From contig NZ_UHIL01000001.1 in NCBI RefSeq assembly GCF_900460535.1, forward strand, positions 3,232,001 to 3,296,000: 64,000 nucleotides of DNA, in the 5' to 3' direction. This stretch comes from Vibrio parahaemolyticus. Lineage in GTDB: Bacteria; Pseudomonadota; Gammaproteobacteria; Enterobacterales; Vibrionaceae. Shown in pieces: positions 38,001 to 64,000 of the stretch. Position 1 is the first letter of the stretch. Every line of letters starts with the position of its first letter. The position numbers were made by a program, and so were the translations under genes. The notes below the pieces were generated by a model. It did no database searches. It saw only the letters and a list, made by a program, of their open reading frames with translations, and was not told the origin of the DNA.

Positions 38001-38718
38001 TTACATGACGTAGAGAGTTGTAAAATGCTTCCGTGGTTTGCCCTGATAACGTGCGCCCCGAAGCGTCGGTAATCGTACCGGAAATCATGACAGGCAGTGC
38101 AACACCAAGCTCTTCAAATACAGAATCGACAGCAAAGGCACATGCCTTAGCATTCAATGTATCAAAAATAGTTTCGATCAAAATAAGATCAGCGCCACCT
38201 CTGATTAACGCTCGAGTTGACTCGGAATACGCTTCAACCAGCTCATCGAAAGAAACATTGCGGTAGCCGGGATCATTCACATCAGGGGAGATAGAGCACG
38301 TTCGGTTGGTTGGACCAAGTACACCTGCAACGTAACGAGGTTTGTCAGGCGTTTTCGCCGTCCACTCATCGGCAACTTCACGAGCCAGTTTTGCCGCGGC
38401 GAAGTTAATCTCTTCACTCAGGCTTTCCATCTCATAGTCAGCCATCGCAATGGTGGTCGCGTTAAAGGTATTGGTTTCTAGAATATCAGCGCCGGCTTCA
38501 AGGTAAGCGCTATGGATTTCCTTAATTAGTTGAGGCTGGCTTAGCACCAACAAGTCGTTGTTGCCTTTTAGATCACAGTGCCAATTGGCAAAGTGCTCTC
38601 CTCGGTAATCTTGCTCTTCAAGTTTGTACCCTTGGATCATGGTGCCCATACCACCATCAATCAATAAGATACGTTGCTTCAATTGAGCTTCAATCTGTTG
38701 TCTTACTTTGCTTCCCAC
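35038..38718 (-). CDS. metH: Cobalamin-dependent methionine synthase
   Basis: Transfers a methyl group from methyltetrahydrofolate to homocysteine through methylcobalamin. The 1226-residue protein has all four modules. The homocysteine domain (about 1-330) includes the zinc cysteines in GLNCALG and GGCCGTTP. The pterin-binding domain is about 355-630. The cobalamin domain has the axial histidine in [12 protein letters not shown] (His760). The C-terminal SAM-binding reactivation domain (about 900-1226) includes [15 protein letters not shown]. Tandem MetJ-like boxes lie upstream. No cobalamin riboswitch is present in front of it. Converges with lysC. Confidence 0.98.
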   Translation of the reverse strand: MGSKVRQQIEAQLKQRILLIDGGMGTMIQGYKLEEQDYRGEHFANWHCDLKGNNDLLVLSQPQLIKEIHSAYLEAGADILETNTFNATTIAMADYEMESLSEEINFAAAKLAREVADEWTAKTPDKPRYVAGVLGPTNRTCSISPDVNDPGYRNVSFDELVEAYSESTRALIRGGADLILIETIFDTLNAKACAFAVDSVFEELGVALPVMISGTITDASGRTLSGQTTEAFYNSLRHVRPLSFGLNCALGPDELRPYVEELSRISESFVSAHPNAGLPNAFGEYDLSPEDMAEHVKEWASSGFLNLIGGCCGTTPEHIRQMAQAVEGVTPRALPDLPVACRLSGLEPLTIEKETLFINVGERTNVTGSARFKRLIKEEQYDEALEVARQQVENGAQIIDINMDEGMLDAQACMVRFLNLCASEPEISKVPIMVDSSKWEVIEAGLKCIQGKGIVNSISLKEGKEKFVEQAKLIRRYGAAVIVMAFDEVGQAETRARKLEICTNAYRILVDEVGFPPEDIIFDPNIFAVATGIDEHNNYAVDFIEAVADIKRDLPHAMISGGVSNVSFSFRGNNYVREAIHAVFLYHCFKNGMDMGIVNAGQLEIYDNVPEKLREAVEDVVLNRRDDATERLLDIAAEYADKGVGKEEDASALEWRTWPVAKRLEHALVKGITEFIVADTEEARVNAAKPLEVIEGPLMDGMNVVGDLFGEGKMFLPQVVKSARVMKQAVAHLEPFINAEKQSGSSNGKILLATVKGDVHDIGKNIVGVVLQCNNYEIIDLGVMVPCEKILKVALEENVDIIGLSGLITPSLDEMVHVAKEMERLNFDLPLLIGGATTSKAHTAVKIEQNYKNPVVYVNNASRAVGVCSSLLSDERRPAFIEKLDADYERVRDQHNRKKPRTKPVTLEQARANKVAIDWDAYTPPVPAKPGLHIFDDFDVATLRKYIDWTPFFMTWSLVGKYPTIFKHEEVGEEAQRLFHDANELLDRVEREGLLKARGICGLFPAASVGDDIEVYTDESRTEVAKVLRNLRQQTEKPKGFNYCLSDYIAPKESGKQDWVGAFAVTGGIGERELADEYKAQGDDYNAIMIQAVADRLAEAFAEYLHERVRKEIWGYAADENLSNDELIREKYQGIRPAPGYPACPEHTEKGPLWELLNVEENIGMSLTTSYAMYPGASVSGWYFSHPDSRYFAIAQIQDDQLESYADRKGWDRIEAEKWLGPNING

Positions 38719-38909
38719 AGTACAGCCTCATTCCTTTAGTTATGATTCCATCCTATCACACAAACTTCAGGAGTCTAGACGTCTAAATGGAGATTTAATG
38801 ATTATTTTATCTCCTTCTTAACTTGCAAAATAAACCCGAAAAAATGTTTGCTATTTAGACAGCATCAGCCGAGAATTCCATTCATAAAATGTTACAAATA
38901 GAGGGCTCT
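38719..38909. promoter_or_regulatory. Divergent metH / antiporter intergenic region
   Basis: 191 bp separating divergent genes; it holds the MetJ-like operator described separately. The part next to the antiporter gene is AT-rich with no clear promoter pair. The antiporter's ribosome site AGAGGG lies at its right end. Confidence 0.5.
38769..38784. promoter_or_regulatory. Tandem met boxes, MetJ operator candidate
   Basis: Two adjacent 8-bp units: AGGAGTCT (6 of 8 matches) and AGACGTCT (8 of 8) to the MetJ consensus AGACGTCT. MetJ with S-adenosylmethionine binds two or more such units side by side. The site is 51-66 bp before the metH start codon on the opposite strand, fitting repression of metH; the divergent antiporter gene could also be affected. 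Confidence 0.7.
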
Positions 38910-40244
38910 ATGTCGGTCTATCATACTTTATGTTTTCTATCCGCAGCTGCAATGCTAATTGCTTTTGTAAACAGCAAGATAGGAAAGATGCAAACCACCA
39001 TCGCCATTACAGCTGGTTCAATGGTTCTTTCTCTACTTATTTTGATCGCCGGTCAAAACAACTGGTTTCACCTTACGGAGATTGCAACCGAGACGGTAAC
39101 AAGGATTAACTTTGAAGACTTTTTGTTGAAAGGCATCCTTGGATTTTTGCTTTTTGCTGGCGGCTTGGGCATCAAGCTACCCAACTTAAAAGATCAAAAG
39201 TGGGAAATCACGGTATTGGCTCTTGGAGCAACCTTGTTCTCAACCTTCTTCATCGGCTTTGTTCTTTATGGCCTTTGTATGCTGATCGGCATACAGTTTG
39301 ATTTGGTTTACTGCTTGCTATTTGGCGCATTAATCTCGCCTACCGACCCGATTGCCGTTCTAGCTATCGTTAAAAAGTTAGATGCACCTAAACGTATCTC
39401 GACACAGATCGAAGGGGAGTCACTATTCAATGATGGCTTCGGCTTGGTTATTTTCGTCACGCTTTTCACCATTGCATTTGGCTCAGAAGCACCAACAGTC
39501 GGTAGCGTCACTCTACTCTTCATCCAAGAAGCGATTGGCGGGATCGTCTATGGCTTTCTATTGGGCTTAGTATTCCACTACCTAATCAGTGCTACTGACG
39601 ATCACTCAATGGAACTACTACTTACTATCGGTGTTCCTACAGCAGGTTACGCATTTGCTGAGTACATTCATGTTTCAGGCCCACTTGCGATGGTGGTGTC
39701 GGGAATTATGATCGGTAACTGGACACGCTTTATTGGCTTCTCTAAAGAGAGTGAAGACCACCTAGACCACTTCTGGGAGTTAGTAGATGAGTTCCTAAAC
39801 GGCGTGCTATTCCTATTAATTGGTATGTCGATGCTGCTATTTAAATTCCATGAAGAAGACTGGATAATGATGGCAATTGCAGTCCCTCTGGTGCTAGCCT
39901 CTCGCTATCTCAGTGTCTTTATCTCATACATAGGCTTTAAACGTTACAGAAAATATAACTCGTGGTCTGTAAAAATTCTAACTTGGGGTGGCCTACGTGG
40001 CGGCCTAGCGCTAGCAATGGCACTTTCAATTCCATCAGGGATTTGGGTCGTTCAAGACAAGCTGATCGATGTAAAAGAGATCATCCTTGTAATGACCTAT
40101 TCGGTTGTGGTGTTCTCTATCCTTATCCAAGGTTCAACCATTACACCAATGATTGAAAAGGCGAAAGCTGAAGAAAAAAAGATGGAAGATGAAAAGCTAG
40201 CTCAAAGCTCTTTAGCAGAACAAAGAGAACAAACTGAAGCCTAA
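38910..40244 (+). CDS. CPA1-family sodium/proton antiporter (NhaP-like)
   Basis: Inner-membrane exchanger of the cation:proton antiporter-1 family, likely moving Na+ or K+ out for H+. The start at 38910 (MSVYHTLCFLSAA) has AGAGGG 5-7 nt upstream; an in-frame ATG seven codons earlier lacks one. The 444-residue protein has about 12 membrane helices and the family's ion-site motifs SPTDPIAVLAI and EGESLFNDGFGLVIF (the Asn-Asp pair), plus GGLRGGLALAMALS in a late helix. The tail of about 35 residues is charged and cytoplasmic. Ion specificity cannot be read from sequence. Confidence 0.9.
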   Translation: MSVYHTLCFLSAAAMLIAFVNSKIGKMQTTIAITAGSMVLSLLILIAGQNNWFHLTEIATETVTRINFEDFLLKGILGFLLFAGGLGIKLPNLKDQKWEITVLALGATLFSTFFIGFVLYGLCMLIGIQFDLVYCLLFGALISPTDPIAVLAIVKKLDAPKRISTQIEGESLFNDGFGLVIFVTLFTIAFGSEAPTVGSVTLLFIQEAIGGIVYGFLLGLVFHYLISATDDHSMELLLTIGVPTAGYAFAEYIHVSGPLAMVVSGIMIGNWTRFIGFSKESEDHLDHFWELVDEFLNGVLFLLIGMSMLLFKFHEEDWIMMAIAVPLVLASRYLSVFISYIGFKRYRKYNSWSVKILTWGGLRGGLALAMALSIPSGIWVVQDKLIDVKEIILVMTYSVVVFSILIQGSTITPMIEKAKAEEKKMEDEKLAQSSLAEQREQTEA

Positions 40245-40263
40245 TTCCATTCTCCCCATATTT

Positions 40264-40291
40264 AAAAAGCAGCCTTAGGACTGCTTTTTTA
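40264..40291 (+). terminator. Rho-independent terminator of antiporter gene
   Basis: AAAAAGCAG pairs with CTGCTTTTT around a small CC-TTA-GG inner stem (one bulged A), ending in T6, 20 nt after the stop codon. Confidence 0.9.
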
Positions 40292-40327
40292 TACTCTAAA
40301 ATTCGAAGACTTCACCAACAATATTAT

Positions 40328-40405
40328 CTAGAAGCCTCCCCGCTCGGTTAATAAAGCTTCCTTTAGCTCAATCAAACTCCCCTCAGAGCGAAGCTCACGC
40401 CTAAT
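40328..40405 (-). pseudogene. Possible C-terminal gene remnant cut by the IS
   Basis: On the minus strand a frame reading ELRSEGSLIELKEALLTERG and ending in GF plus a TAG stop runs from the IS left end to 40328. Its amphipathic, protein-like composition suggests the last 25 codons of a former gene whose 5' part was removed or displaced when the element inserted. I do not recognise the family, and a stretch this short can be chance. Confidence 0.3.
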
Positions 40406-41300
40406 ACCAATCTAAGTAAAACTATGAACTAATTGAGGTCATTCAGATGAAAATGAGACTGCTGGCCCTTGCTCATTTCAAAGATGGGTACTCACGCACA
40501 CAAATCGTCAAGTTTCTCAAGGTAAGCCGAACTAGTATCAATAAGTGGGTTCAAACCTTTTTTGAAGAAGGGCCGGAAGGACTGCAAGAAAAGCCAAGAA
40601 CAGGAAGACCACCATTCTTAACGTCCGAGCAAAAAGAACAATTGAGTCAAGATATAAAAGATAAAACCAATGATACACAAGGCGGACGACTGACTGTTTT
40701 CGATATCCACGCTTATATCATGAAAAAATTTGGCAAGCACTACCGCCCTGACTCTATCTATTACCTGCTCAACCACATAGGCTTTTCATGGATAACTTCC
40801 CGCTCAAAACACGACAACACGCTTATGGGTTGAAAAAGCAACTCGCCCAAGAGCCGTGAAGCAATAACAATTTGTGTATGCTTATCTGTTCGGTTCAGTC
40901 TGTCCCAGAAAAGGAATTGGTGAGGCTATCATTGTCCCTGGGTTAATAAAGACATCATGATAGAGCACTTAAAACAAATATTGGCAGTCACGGAGGAGGG
41001 ACGTCACGCTGTCGTTGTAATGGATGGTGCAGGATGGCATACAGAAGAAATTACCAATGACTTTAAATGTCAGTGTCATCAAACTTTCGCCCTATTCTCC
41101 AGAGCCAAACCCCATCGAACAAGTATGGCGTTGGTTGAGACCACGCTATTTAGCCAACCAATCTTTTACTGATTACCACAACATCATCTCCAAAGTCTGC
41201 GACGCATGAAATCGGTTTTTGGATTGCTCCAAAAGAGTCACCAAAATGCATTCGTAAAAATGGATAGACCTAACCAGTTAATTTTCCAGATGGTATAATA
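40404..41300 (+). mobile_element. Degenerate IS630-type insertion sequence
   Basis: About 0.9 kb. The left end ATACCAATCTAAGTAAAA and the right end, read on the opposite strand, ATACCATCTGGAAAA form imperfect terminal inverted repeats. IS630 elements insert at TA; a TA is present at the left edge, but no exact duplication is provable. The internal transposase gene is broken by a deletion and stops. Boundaries are approximate to a few bases. It sits between the antiporter gene and the end of the rRNA array. Confidence 0.75.
40447..41209 (+). pseudogene. IS630-family transposase, inactivated
   Basis: The N-terminal 120 residues are intact: a helix-turn-helix (FKDGYSRTQIVKFLKVSRTS), the RTGRPPFLTSEQ linker and a second winged-helix part (YYLLNHIGFSW). 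At about 40805 the frame jumps from RSKH to sequence that would encode TRLWVEKATRPRAVKQ, so the segment with the first catalytic aspartate has been deleted. In-frame stops follow at about 40873 and near 40960. The DDE C-terminus survives in two frames: VVVMDGAGWHTEE, and after a frameshift LSPYSPEPNPIEQVWRWLRP. No functional transposase can be made. Confidence 0.85.
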
Positions 41301-41340
41301 ACGGTATGGAGAGATATCTTCAGCTCAGAGCCGCAGATAC

Positions 41341-41373
41341 AAAAAAGCCCCAGTCTTTCGACTGAGGCTTTAA
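41341..41373 (-). terminator. Terminator after the rRNA-tRNA operon
   Basis: On the minus strand AAAGCCTCAGTC-GAAA-GACTGGGGCTTT forms a stem of about 12 bp with one or two mismatches, followed by T6. It comes 4 nt after tRNA-Trp and closes the whole rrn array. Confidence 0.88.
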
Positions 41374-41376
41374 ATA

Positions 41377-41453
<77 letters not shown>

Positions 41454-41485
41454 GTTGTACCTACAGTTTATCACATTGTAGATTC

Positions 41486-41510
41486 AAAAAAACCTCGCAA
41501 AAGCGAGGTT
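41486..41510 (-). terminator. Terminator-like hairpin between tRNA-Asp and tRNA-Trp
   Basis: Perfect 8-bp stem AACCTCGC / GCGAGGTT with a 4-nt loop, followed on the minus strand by T5-T7. It has all features of an intrinsic terminator yet lies inside the operon, so tRNA-Trp would depend on read-through or rRNA-type antitermination. Confidence 0.85.
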
Positions 41511-41521
41511 TTCGAAATAAG

Positions 41522-41598
41522 TGGCGGAGCGGACGGGACTCGAACCCGCGACCCCCGGCGTGACAGGCCGGTATTCTAACCAACTGAACTACCGCTCC
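41522..41598 (-). tRNA. tRNA-Asp (GUC)
   Basis: A 77-nt gene beginning GGAGCGGTAGTTCAGTTGG, anticodon loop CTGTCAC in the stem CCGGC/GCCGG, acceptor end CCGCTCCGCCA with encoded CCA. It follows 5S rRNA after 28 nt in the last-transcribed operon only. Confidence 0.97.
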
Positions 41599-41626
41599 GC
41601 ACTGGTTAGACCTAAGTCTAAATTTA

Positions 41627-41746
41627 AAGCCTGGCGATGTCCTACTCTCACATGGGGAAACCCCACACTACCATCGGCGCTATTTCGTTTCACTTCTGAG
41701 TTCGGAATGGAGTCAGGTGGGTCCAAAACGCTATGGTCGCCAAGCA
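41627..41746 (-). rRNA. rrf: 5S rRNA, operon copy 1
   Basis: 120 nt from TGCTTGGCGACCATAGCG to ATCGCCAGGCTT, the Vibrio 5S pattern with complementary ends. Numbering of copies here runs along the plus strand, so copy 1 is the last transcribed. Confidence 0.97.
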
Positions 41747-41836
41747 AATTCTTTAATTCGGAAAGCTGTTTTTGTGTTCTCTACACATTCAATTCTGTTC
41801 TTGCTTCGAGTCCATCAAAACCCCTTGGGTGTTGTA

Positions 41837-44727
<2,891 letters not shown>

Positions 44728-44920
44728 TACAACCCGAAGGAGTTTCGAGCTGATGAACAAGTCACCAAAGTTGTCTGCAATTTTTATACATGATGCAGAC
44801 TCGATTTTGCCGGACTCAAATTCCAAGAACACTTGAATGTGTTATTTTGGTGTTTGTCTTAAAGACAAACATTGAGAACTTTACAAACAACAATAAATTG
44901 TTGTTTTGTCAGCTTTCCAA

Positions 44921-44934
44921 ATTGTTAAAGAGCT
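44921..44934 (-). promoter_or_regulatory. boxA antitermination site in 16S-23S spacer
   Basis: AGCTCTTTAACAAT on the minus strand, between tRNA-Ala and 23S, matches the rRNA boxA that binds NusB-S10. The same motif occurs in the 16S leader. The spacer also has a hairpin-rich stretch that probably forms the 23S processing stem. Copies 2-4 carry it at the equivalent place. Confidence 0.8.
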
Positions 44935-44990
44935 AATCACTTCTAATGAAGTAACCATTTTTAAAAGCACTCATCGAATGCGCTTAAAGA

Positions 44991-45066
44991 TGGTGGAGCT
45001 ATGCGGGATCGAACCGCAGACCTCCTGCGTGCAAGGCAGGCGCTCTCCCAGCTGAGCTATAGCCCC
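44991..45066 (-). tRNA. tRNA-Ala (UGC), copy 1
   Basis: 76 nt beginning GGGGCTATAGCTCAGCTGGG with anticodon loop TTGCAC and encoded CCA; spacer tRNA of the rRNA operon, downstream of tRNA-Ile by 41 nt. Confidence 0.98.
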
Positions 45067-45107
45067 ATCAAGGTGTCGATACTGTATGCCAACTCCCTAA
45101 AAGGAAT

Positions 45108-45184
45108 TGGTGGGTCTGAGTGGACTCGAACCACCGACCTCTCGCTTATCAGGCGAACGCTCTAACCACCTGAGCTACAGACCC
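45108..45184 (-). tRNA. tRNA-Ile (GAU), copy 1
   Basis: 77 nt beginning GGGTCTGTAGCTCAGGTGG, anticodon loop CTGATAA, encoded CCA; 65 nt downstream of the 16S 3' end. The Ile-Ala pair is the classic rrn spacer arrangement. Confidence 0.98.
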
Positions 45185-45249
45185 AGTATCGTCTCTTTTA
45201 CATAAACCGTATCAATCTGTGTGGACACTCATCGTGAGTAATCATCGTT

Positions 45250-46802
<1,553 letters not shown>

Positions 46803-47023
46803 AAGATTTTGTTCGGCTCAATGAATACTGAACATTACATAAAGTAATGTTTGAATTGACTGTGCTGAATCCGAAGATTCAATGGTCACTTCGTTTCATT
46901 GAAACCTAATTTGATACCGAAGTATCGAATTGGATTATCATCAACGAGTGCCCACACAGATTGATAGGTCTATATTGTTAAAGAGCTTGGCTTTCAGTGC
47001 CTTAGCACTCAAGCGAGGTGCGT
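46803..47023 (-). promoter_or_regulatory. rRNA leader with boxA, operon copy 1
   Basis: 221 nt of transcribed leader. AAGCTCTTTAACAAT at 46974-46988 is the boxA antitermination signal. Downstream are a small hairpin (ACATTAC/GTAATGT) and sequences able to pair with the spacer after 16S for RNase III processing. Identical leaders precede 16S in copies 2-4. Confidence 0.8.
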
Positions 47024-47051
47024 ATAATACGCTTTCCACTTTGAAAGTCAA
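47024..47051 (-). promoter_or_regulatory. rrn promoter, operon copy 1
   Basis: On the minus strand TTGACT (47046-47051) and TATTAT (47024-47029) are 16 bp apart, followed by a GC-rich discriminator (ACGCACCTCGC) typical of stringently controlled promoters and preceded by an A/T-rich UP-element-like tract. Only one promoter is evident, unlike the P1-P2 pair of E. coli. Confidence 0.85.
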
Positions 47052-47086
47052 CATAAAATTCTAAAAAAGATTAGAACCTTATGGTG

Positions 47087-47109
47087 ACTTGCTTAAATCT
47101 TAAGCAAGT
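47087..47109 (-). terminator. Hairpin after 5S of operon copy 2
   Basis: 10-bp perfect stem ACTTGCTTAA / TTAAGCAAGT, loop of 3 nt, 9 nt after the 5S end. The U tract is delayed: a second small hairpin TTCTAA/TTAGAA with T6 in its loop follows at 47059-47076, right before the next operon's -35. Termination may be incomplete. Confidence 0.6.
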
Positions 47110-47117
47110 GCAAATTA

Positions 47118-47237
47118 AAGCCTGGCGATGTCCTACTCTCACATGGGGAAACCCCACACTACCATCGGCGCTATTTCGTTTCACTTCTGAGTTCGGAATG
47201 GAGTCAGGTGGGTCCAAAACGCTATGGTCGCCAAGCA
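47118..47237 (-). rRNA. rrf: 5S rRNA, operon copy 2
   Basis: Identical in the bases compared to copy 1; 5,491 bp further along. Its 3' end is followed by 66 bp and then the promoter of copy 1, with no tRNA genes. Confidence 0.97.
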
Positions 47238-47327
47238 AATTCTTTAATTCGGAAAGCTGTTTTTGTGTTCTCTACACATTCAATTCTGTTCTTGCTTCGA
47301 GTCCATCAAAACCCCTTGGGTGTTGTA

Positions 47328-50218
<2,891 letters not shown>

Positions 50219-50481
50219 TACAACCCGAAGGAGTTTCGAGCTGATGAACAAGTCACCAAAGTTGTCTGCAATTTTTATACATGATGCAGACTCGATTTTG
50301 CCGGACTCAAATTCCAAGAACACTTGAATGTGTTATTTTGGTGTTTGTCTTAAAGACAAACATTGAGAACTTTACAAACAACAATAAATTGTTGTTTTGT
50401 CAGCTTTCCAAATTGTTAAAGAGCTAATCACTTCTAATGAAGTAACCATTTTTAAAAGCACTCATCGAATGCGCTTAAAGA

Positions 50482-50557
50482 TGGTGGAGCTATGCGGGAT
50501 CGAACCGCAGACCTCCTGCGTGCAAGGCAGGCGCTCTCCCAGCTGAGCTATAGCCCC
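50482..50557 (-). tRNA. tRNA-Ala (UGC), copy 2
   Basis: Same 76-nt sequence as the first operon's alanine tRNA, in the 16S-23S spacer. Confidence 0.98.
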
Positions 50558-50598
50558 ATCAAGGTGTCGATACTGTATGCCAACTCCCTAAAAGGAAT

Positions 50599-50675
50599 TG
50601 GTGGGTCTGAGTGGACTCGAACCACCGACCTCTCGCTTATCAGGCGAACGCTCTAACCACCTGAGCTACAGACCC
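50599..50675 (-). tRNA. tRNA-Ile (GAU), copy 2
   Basis: Same 77-nt sequence as the first operon's isoleucine tRNA, in the 16S-23S spacer. Confidence 0.98.
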
Positions 50676-50740
50676 AGTATCGTCTCTTTTACATAAACCG
50701 TATCAATCTGTGTGGACACTCATCGTGAGTAATCATCGTT

Positions 50741-52293
<1,553 letters not shown>

Positions 52294-52514
52294 AAGATTT
52301 TGTTCGGCTCAATGAATACTGAACATTACATAAAGTAATGTTTGAATTGACTGTGCTGAATCCGAAGATTCAATGGTCACTTCGTTTCATTGAAACCTAA
52401 TTTGATACCGAAGTATCGAATTGGATTATCATCAACGAGTGCCCACACAGATTGATAGGTCTATATTGTTAAAGAGCTTGGCTTTCAGTGCCTTAGCACT
52501 CAAGCGAGGTGCGT

Positions 52515-52542
52515 ATAATACGCTTTCCACTTTGAAAGTCAA
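52515..52542 (-). promoter_or_regulatory. rrn promoter and leader start, operon copy 2
   Basis: TTGACT and TATTAT 16 bp apart with the same discriminator and UP-like tract as copy 1; the 221-nt leader to 52294 contains boxA. Confidence 0.85.
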
Positions 52543-52577
52543 CATAAAATTCTAAAAAAGATTAGAACCTTATGGTG

Positions 52578-52600
52578 ACTTGCTTAAATCTTAAGCAAGT
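52578..52600 (-). terminator. Hairpin after 5S of operon copy 3
   Basis: Same 10-bp stem as after copy 2, placed between this 5S and the promoter of copy 2. Confidence 0.6.
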
Positions 52601-52608
52601 GCAAATTA

Positions 52609-52728
52609 AAGCCTGGCGATGTCCTACTCTCACATGGGGAAACCCCACACTACCATCGGCGCTATTTCGTTTCACTTCTGAGTTCGGAATGGAGTCAGGT
52701 GGGTCCAAAACGCTATGGTCGCCAAGCA
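52609..52728 (-). rRNA. rrf: 5S rRNA, operon copy 3
   Basis: 120 nt, same sequence as the other copies in the bases compared. Confidence 0.97.
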
Positions 52729-52818
52729 AATTCTTTAATTCGGAAAGCTGTTTTTGTGTTCTCTACACATTCAATTCTGTTCTTGCTTCGAGTCCATCAA
52801 AACCCCTTGGGTGTTGTA

Positions 52819-55706
<2,888 letters not shown>

Positions 55707-55969
55707 TACAACCCGAAGGAGTTTCGAGCTGATGAACAAGTCACCAAAGTTGTCTGCAATTTTTATACATGATGCAGACTCGATTTTGCCGGACTCAAAT
55801 TCCAAGAACACTTGAATGTGTTATTTTGGTGTTTGTCTTAAAGACAAACATTGAGAACTTTACAAACAACAATAAATTGTTGTTTTGTCAGCTTTCCAAA
55901 TTGTTAAAGAGCTAATCACTTCTAATGAAGTAACCATTTTTAAAAGCACTCATCGAATGCGCTTAAAGA

Positions 55970-56045
55970 TGGTGGAGCTATGCGGGATCGAACCGCAGAC
56001 CTCCTGCGTGCAAGGCAGGCGCTCTCCCAGCTGAGCTATAGCCCC
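55970..56045 (-). tRNA. tRNA-Ala (UGC), copy 3
   Basis: Unchanged from the other spacers although the adjacent 23S has a variant allele. Confidence 0.98.
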
Positions 56046-56086
56046 ATCAAGGTGTCGATACTGTATGCCAACTCCCTAAAAGGAAT

Positions 56087-56163
56087 TGGTGGGTCTGAGT
56101 GGACTCGAACCACCGACCTCTCGCTTATCAGGCGAACGCTCTAACCACCTGAGCTACAGACCC
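56087..56163 (-). tRNA. tRNA-Ile (GAU), copy 3
   Basis: Unchanged from the other spacers; 65 nt from the 16S 3' end. Confidence 0.98.
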
Positions 56164-56228
56164 AGTATCGTCTCTTTTACATAAACCGTATCAATCTGTG
56201 TGGACACTCATCGTGAGTAATCATCGTT

Positions 56229-57781
<1,553 letters not shown>

Positions 57782-58002
57782 AAGATTTTGTTCGGCTCAA
57801 TGAATACTGAACATTACATAAAGTAATGTTTGAATTGACTGTGCTGAATCCGAAGATTCAATGGTCACTTCGTTTCATTGAAACCTAATTTGATACCGAA
57901 GTATCGAATTGGATTATCATCAACGAGTGCCCACACAGATTGATAGGTCTATATTGTTAAAGAGCTTGGCTTTCAGTGCCTTAGCACTCAAGCGAGGTGC
58001 GT

Positions 58003-58030
58003 ATAATACGCTTTCCACTTTGAAAGTCAA
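58003..58030 (-). promoter_or_regulatory. rrn promoter and leader start, operon copy 3
   Basis: Same hexamers and 16-bp spacing as in the other copies; leader with boxA follows to 57782. Confidence 0.85.
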
Positions 58031-58065
58031 CATAAAATTCTAAAAAAGATTAGAACCTTATGGTG

Positions 58066-58088
58066 ACTTGCTTAAATCTTAAGCAAGT
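58066..58088 (-). terminator. Hairpin after 5S of operon copy 4
   Basis: Same 10-bp stem, between this 5S and the promoter of copy 3. Confidence 0.6.
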
Positions 58089-58096
58089 GCAAATTA

Positions 58097-58216
58097 AAGC
58101 CTGGCGATGTCCTACTCTCACATGGGGAAACCCCACACTACCATCGGCGCTATTTCGTTTCACTTCTGAGTTCGGAATGGAGTCAGGTGGGTCCAAAACG
58201 CTATGGTCGCCAAGCA
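58097..58216 (-). rRNA. rrf: 5S rRNA, operon copy 4
   Basis: 120 nt, same as the other copies in the bases compared. Confidence 0.97.
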
Positions 58217-58306
58217 AATTCTTTAATTCGGAAAGCTGTTTTTGTGTTCTCTACACATTCAATTCTGTTCTTGCTTCGAGTCCATCAAAACCCCTTGGGT
58301 GTTGTA

Positions 58307-61196
<2,890 letters not shown>

Positions 61197-61459
61197 TACA
61201 ACCCGAAGGAGTTTCGAGCTGATGAACAAGTCACCAAAGTTGTCTGCAATTTTTATACATGATGCAGACTCGATTTTGCCGGACTCAAATTCCAAGAACA
61301 CTTGAATGTGTTATTTTGGTGTTTGTCTTAAAGACAAACATTGAGAACTTTACAAACAACAATAAATTGTTGTTTTGTCAGCTTTCCAAATTGTTAAAGA
61401 GCTAATCACTTCTAATGAAGTAACCATTTTTAAAAGCACTCATCGAATGCGCTTAAAGA

Positions 61460-61535
61460 TGGTGGAGCTATGCGGGATCGAACCGCAGACCTCCTGCGTG
61501 CAAGGCAGGCGCTCTCCCAGCTGAGCTATAGCCCC
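61460..61535 (-). tRNA. tRNA-Ala (UGC), copy 4
   Basis: Same sequence and spacer position as in the other operons. Confidence 0.98.
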
Positions 61536-61576
61536 ATCAAGGTGTCGATACTGTATGCCAACTCCCTAAAAGGAAT

Positions 61577-61653
61577 TGGTGGGTCTGAGTGGACTCGAAC
61601 CACCGACCTCTCGCTTATCAGGCGAACGCTCTAACCACCTGAGCTACAGACCC
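61577..61653 (-). tRNA. tRNA-Ile (GAU), copy 4
   Basis: Same sequence and spacer position as in the other operons. Confidence 0.98.
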
Positions 61654-61718
61654 AGTATCGTCTCTTTTACATAAACCGTATCAATCTGTGTGGACACTCA
61701 TCGTGAGTAATCATCGTT

Positions 61719-63269
<1,551 letters not shown>

Positions 63270-63490
63270 AAGATTTTGTTCGGCTCAATGAATACTGAAC
63301 ATTACATAAAGTAATGTTTGAATTGACTGTGCTGAATCCGAAGATTCAATGGTCACTTCGTTTCATTGAAACCTAATTTGATACCGAAGTATCGAATTGG
63401 ATTATCATCAACGAGTGCCCACACAGATTGATAGGTCTATATTGTTAAAGAGCTTGGCTTTCAGTGCCTTAGCACTCAAGCGAGGTGCGT

Positions 63491-63518
63491 ATAATACGCT
63501 TTCCACTTTGAAAGTCAA
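63491..63518 (-). promoter_or_regulatory. rrn promoter and leader start, operon copy 4
   Basis: TATTAT at 63491-63496 and TTGACT at 63513-63518 on the minus strand, 16 bp apart, as in the other copies; the leader runs to 63270. Confidence 0.85.
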
Positions 63519-63553
63519 CATAAAATTCTAAAAAAGATTAGAACCTTATGGTG

Positions 63554-63576
63554 ACTTGCTTAAATCTTAAGCAAGT
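63554..63576 (-). terminator. Hairpin after 5S of operon copy 5
   Basis: Same 10-bp stem, 9 nt beyond the 5S end and ahead of the promoter of copy 4. Confidence 0.6.
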
Positions 63577-63584
63577 GCAAATTA

Positions 63585-63704
63585 AAGCCTGGCGATGTCC
63601 TACTCTCACATGGGGAAACCCCACACTACCATCGGCGCTATTTCGTTTCACTTCTGAGTTCGGAATGGAGTCAGGTGGGTCCAAAACGCTATGGTCGCCA
63701 AGCA
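63585..63704 (-). rRNA. rrf: 5S rRNA, operon copy 5
   Basis: 120 nt, same as the other copies in the bases compared; shows the array continues past the right edge. Confidence 0.97.
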
Positions 63705-63794
63705 AATTCTTTAATTCGGAAAGCTGTTTTTGTGTTCTCTACACATTCAATTCTGTTCTTGCTTCGAGTCCATCAAAACCCCTTGGGTGTTGTA

Positions 63795-64000
<206 letters not shown>

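Overview
The window is chromosomal DNA of a Vibrio, most probably of the Harveyi clade (V. parahaemolyticus / alginolyticus / campbellii type). This rests on the complete MSHA type IV pilus locus, the gene order ssb-qstR-galU-uvrA-pglL beside it (the order I recall from V. cholerae), and rRNA sequences of Vibrio type. No identity search was run, so the species is open. Protein genes fill about 1-40250 and rRNA operons about 41600-64000.

1-4.6 kb, minus strand: a cell-shape cluster mreB-mreC-mreD-maf-rng; rng runs off the left edge. 4.7-24.1 kb, minus strand: the msh locus in transcription order csrD(mshH)-I-J-K-L-M-N-E-G-F, then a promoter-bearing gap, then the pilin genes mshA, a very short extra pilin-like gene, mshC-D-O-P and the very large mshQ. 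Together they encode the secretin, alignment complex, ATPases, platform protein, major and minor pilins and a large surface protein. MshE carries c-di-GMP-binding repeats, and the csrD product has degenerate GGDEF and EAL domains.

24.3-31.8 kb: ssb (minus), then on the plus strand the competence regulator qstR, galU, uvrA (with a LexA-box candidate) and a PglL/Wzy-type oligosaccharyltransferase gene. 31.8-40.3 kb: a class V aminotransferase (minus), a lysine riboswitch controlling lysC (plus), metH (minus) with tandem MetJ boxes, and a CPA1 sodium/proton antiporter gene (plus). 40.4-41.3 kb holds a decayed IS630-type element that appears to have cut off the end of an older gene.

41.3-64 kb, all minus strand: five head-to-tail rRNA operons with a period of about 5.49 kb, four of them complete from promoter to 5S and the fifth entering at the right edge. 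Each complete one is 16S-tRNA-Ile(GAU)-tRNA-Ala(UGC)-23S-5S; the last one transcribed also carries tRNA-Asp and tRNA-Trp. The copies are nearly identical with two exceptions. The third copy has a 23S allele in which two hairpins near the 5' end are replaced by compensatory changes. Copies 3 to 5 carry scattered single-base deletions that look like sequencing errors. I found no CRISPR array, prophage or clearly new defence system. The points most worth a second look are the tandem rRNA array with its variant 23S, the truncated extra pilin gene, and the regulatory RNA and operator sites.
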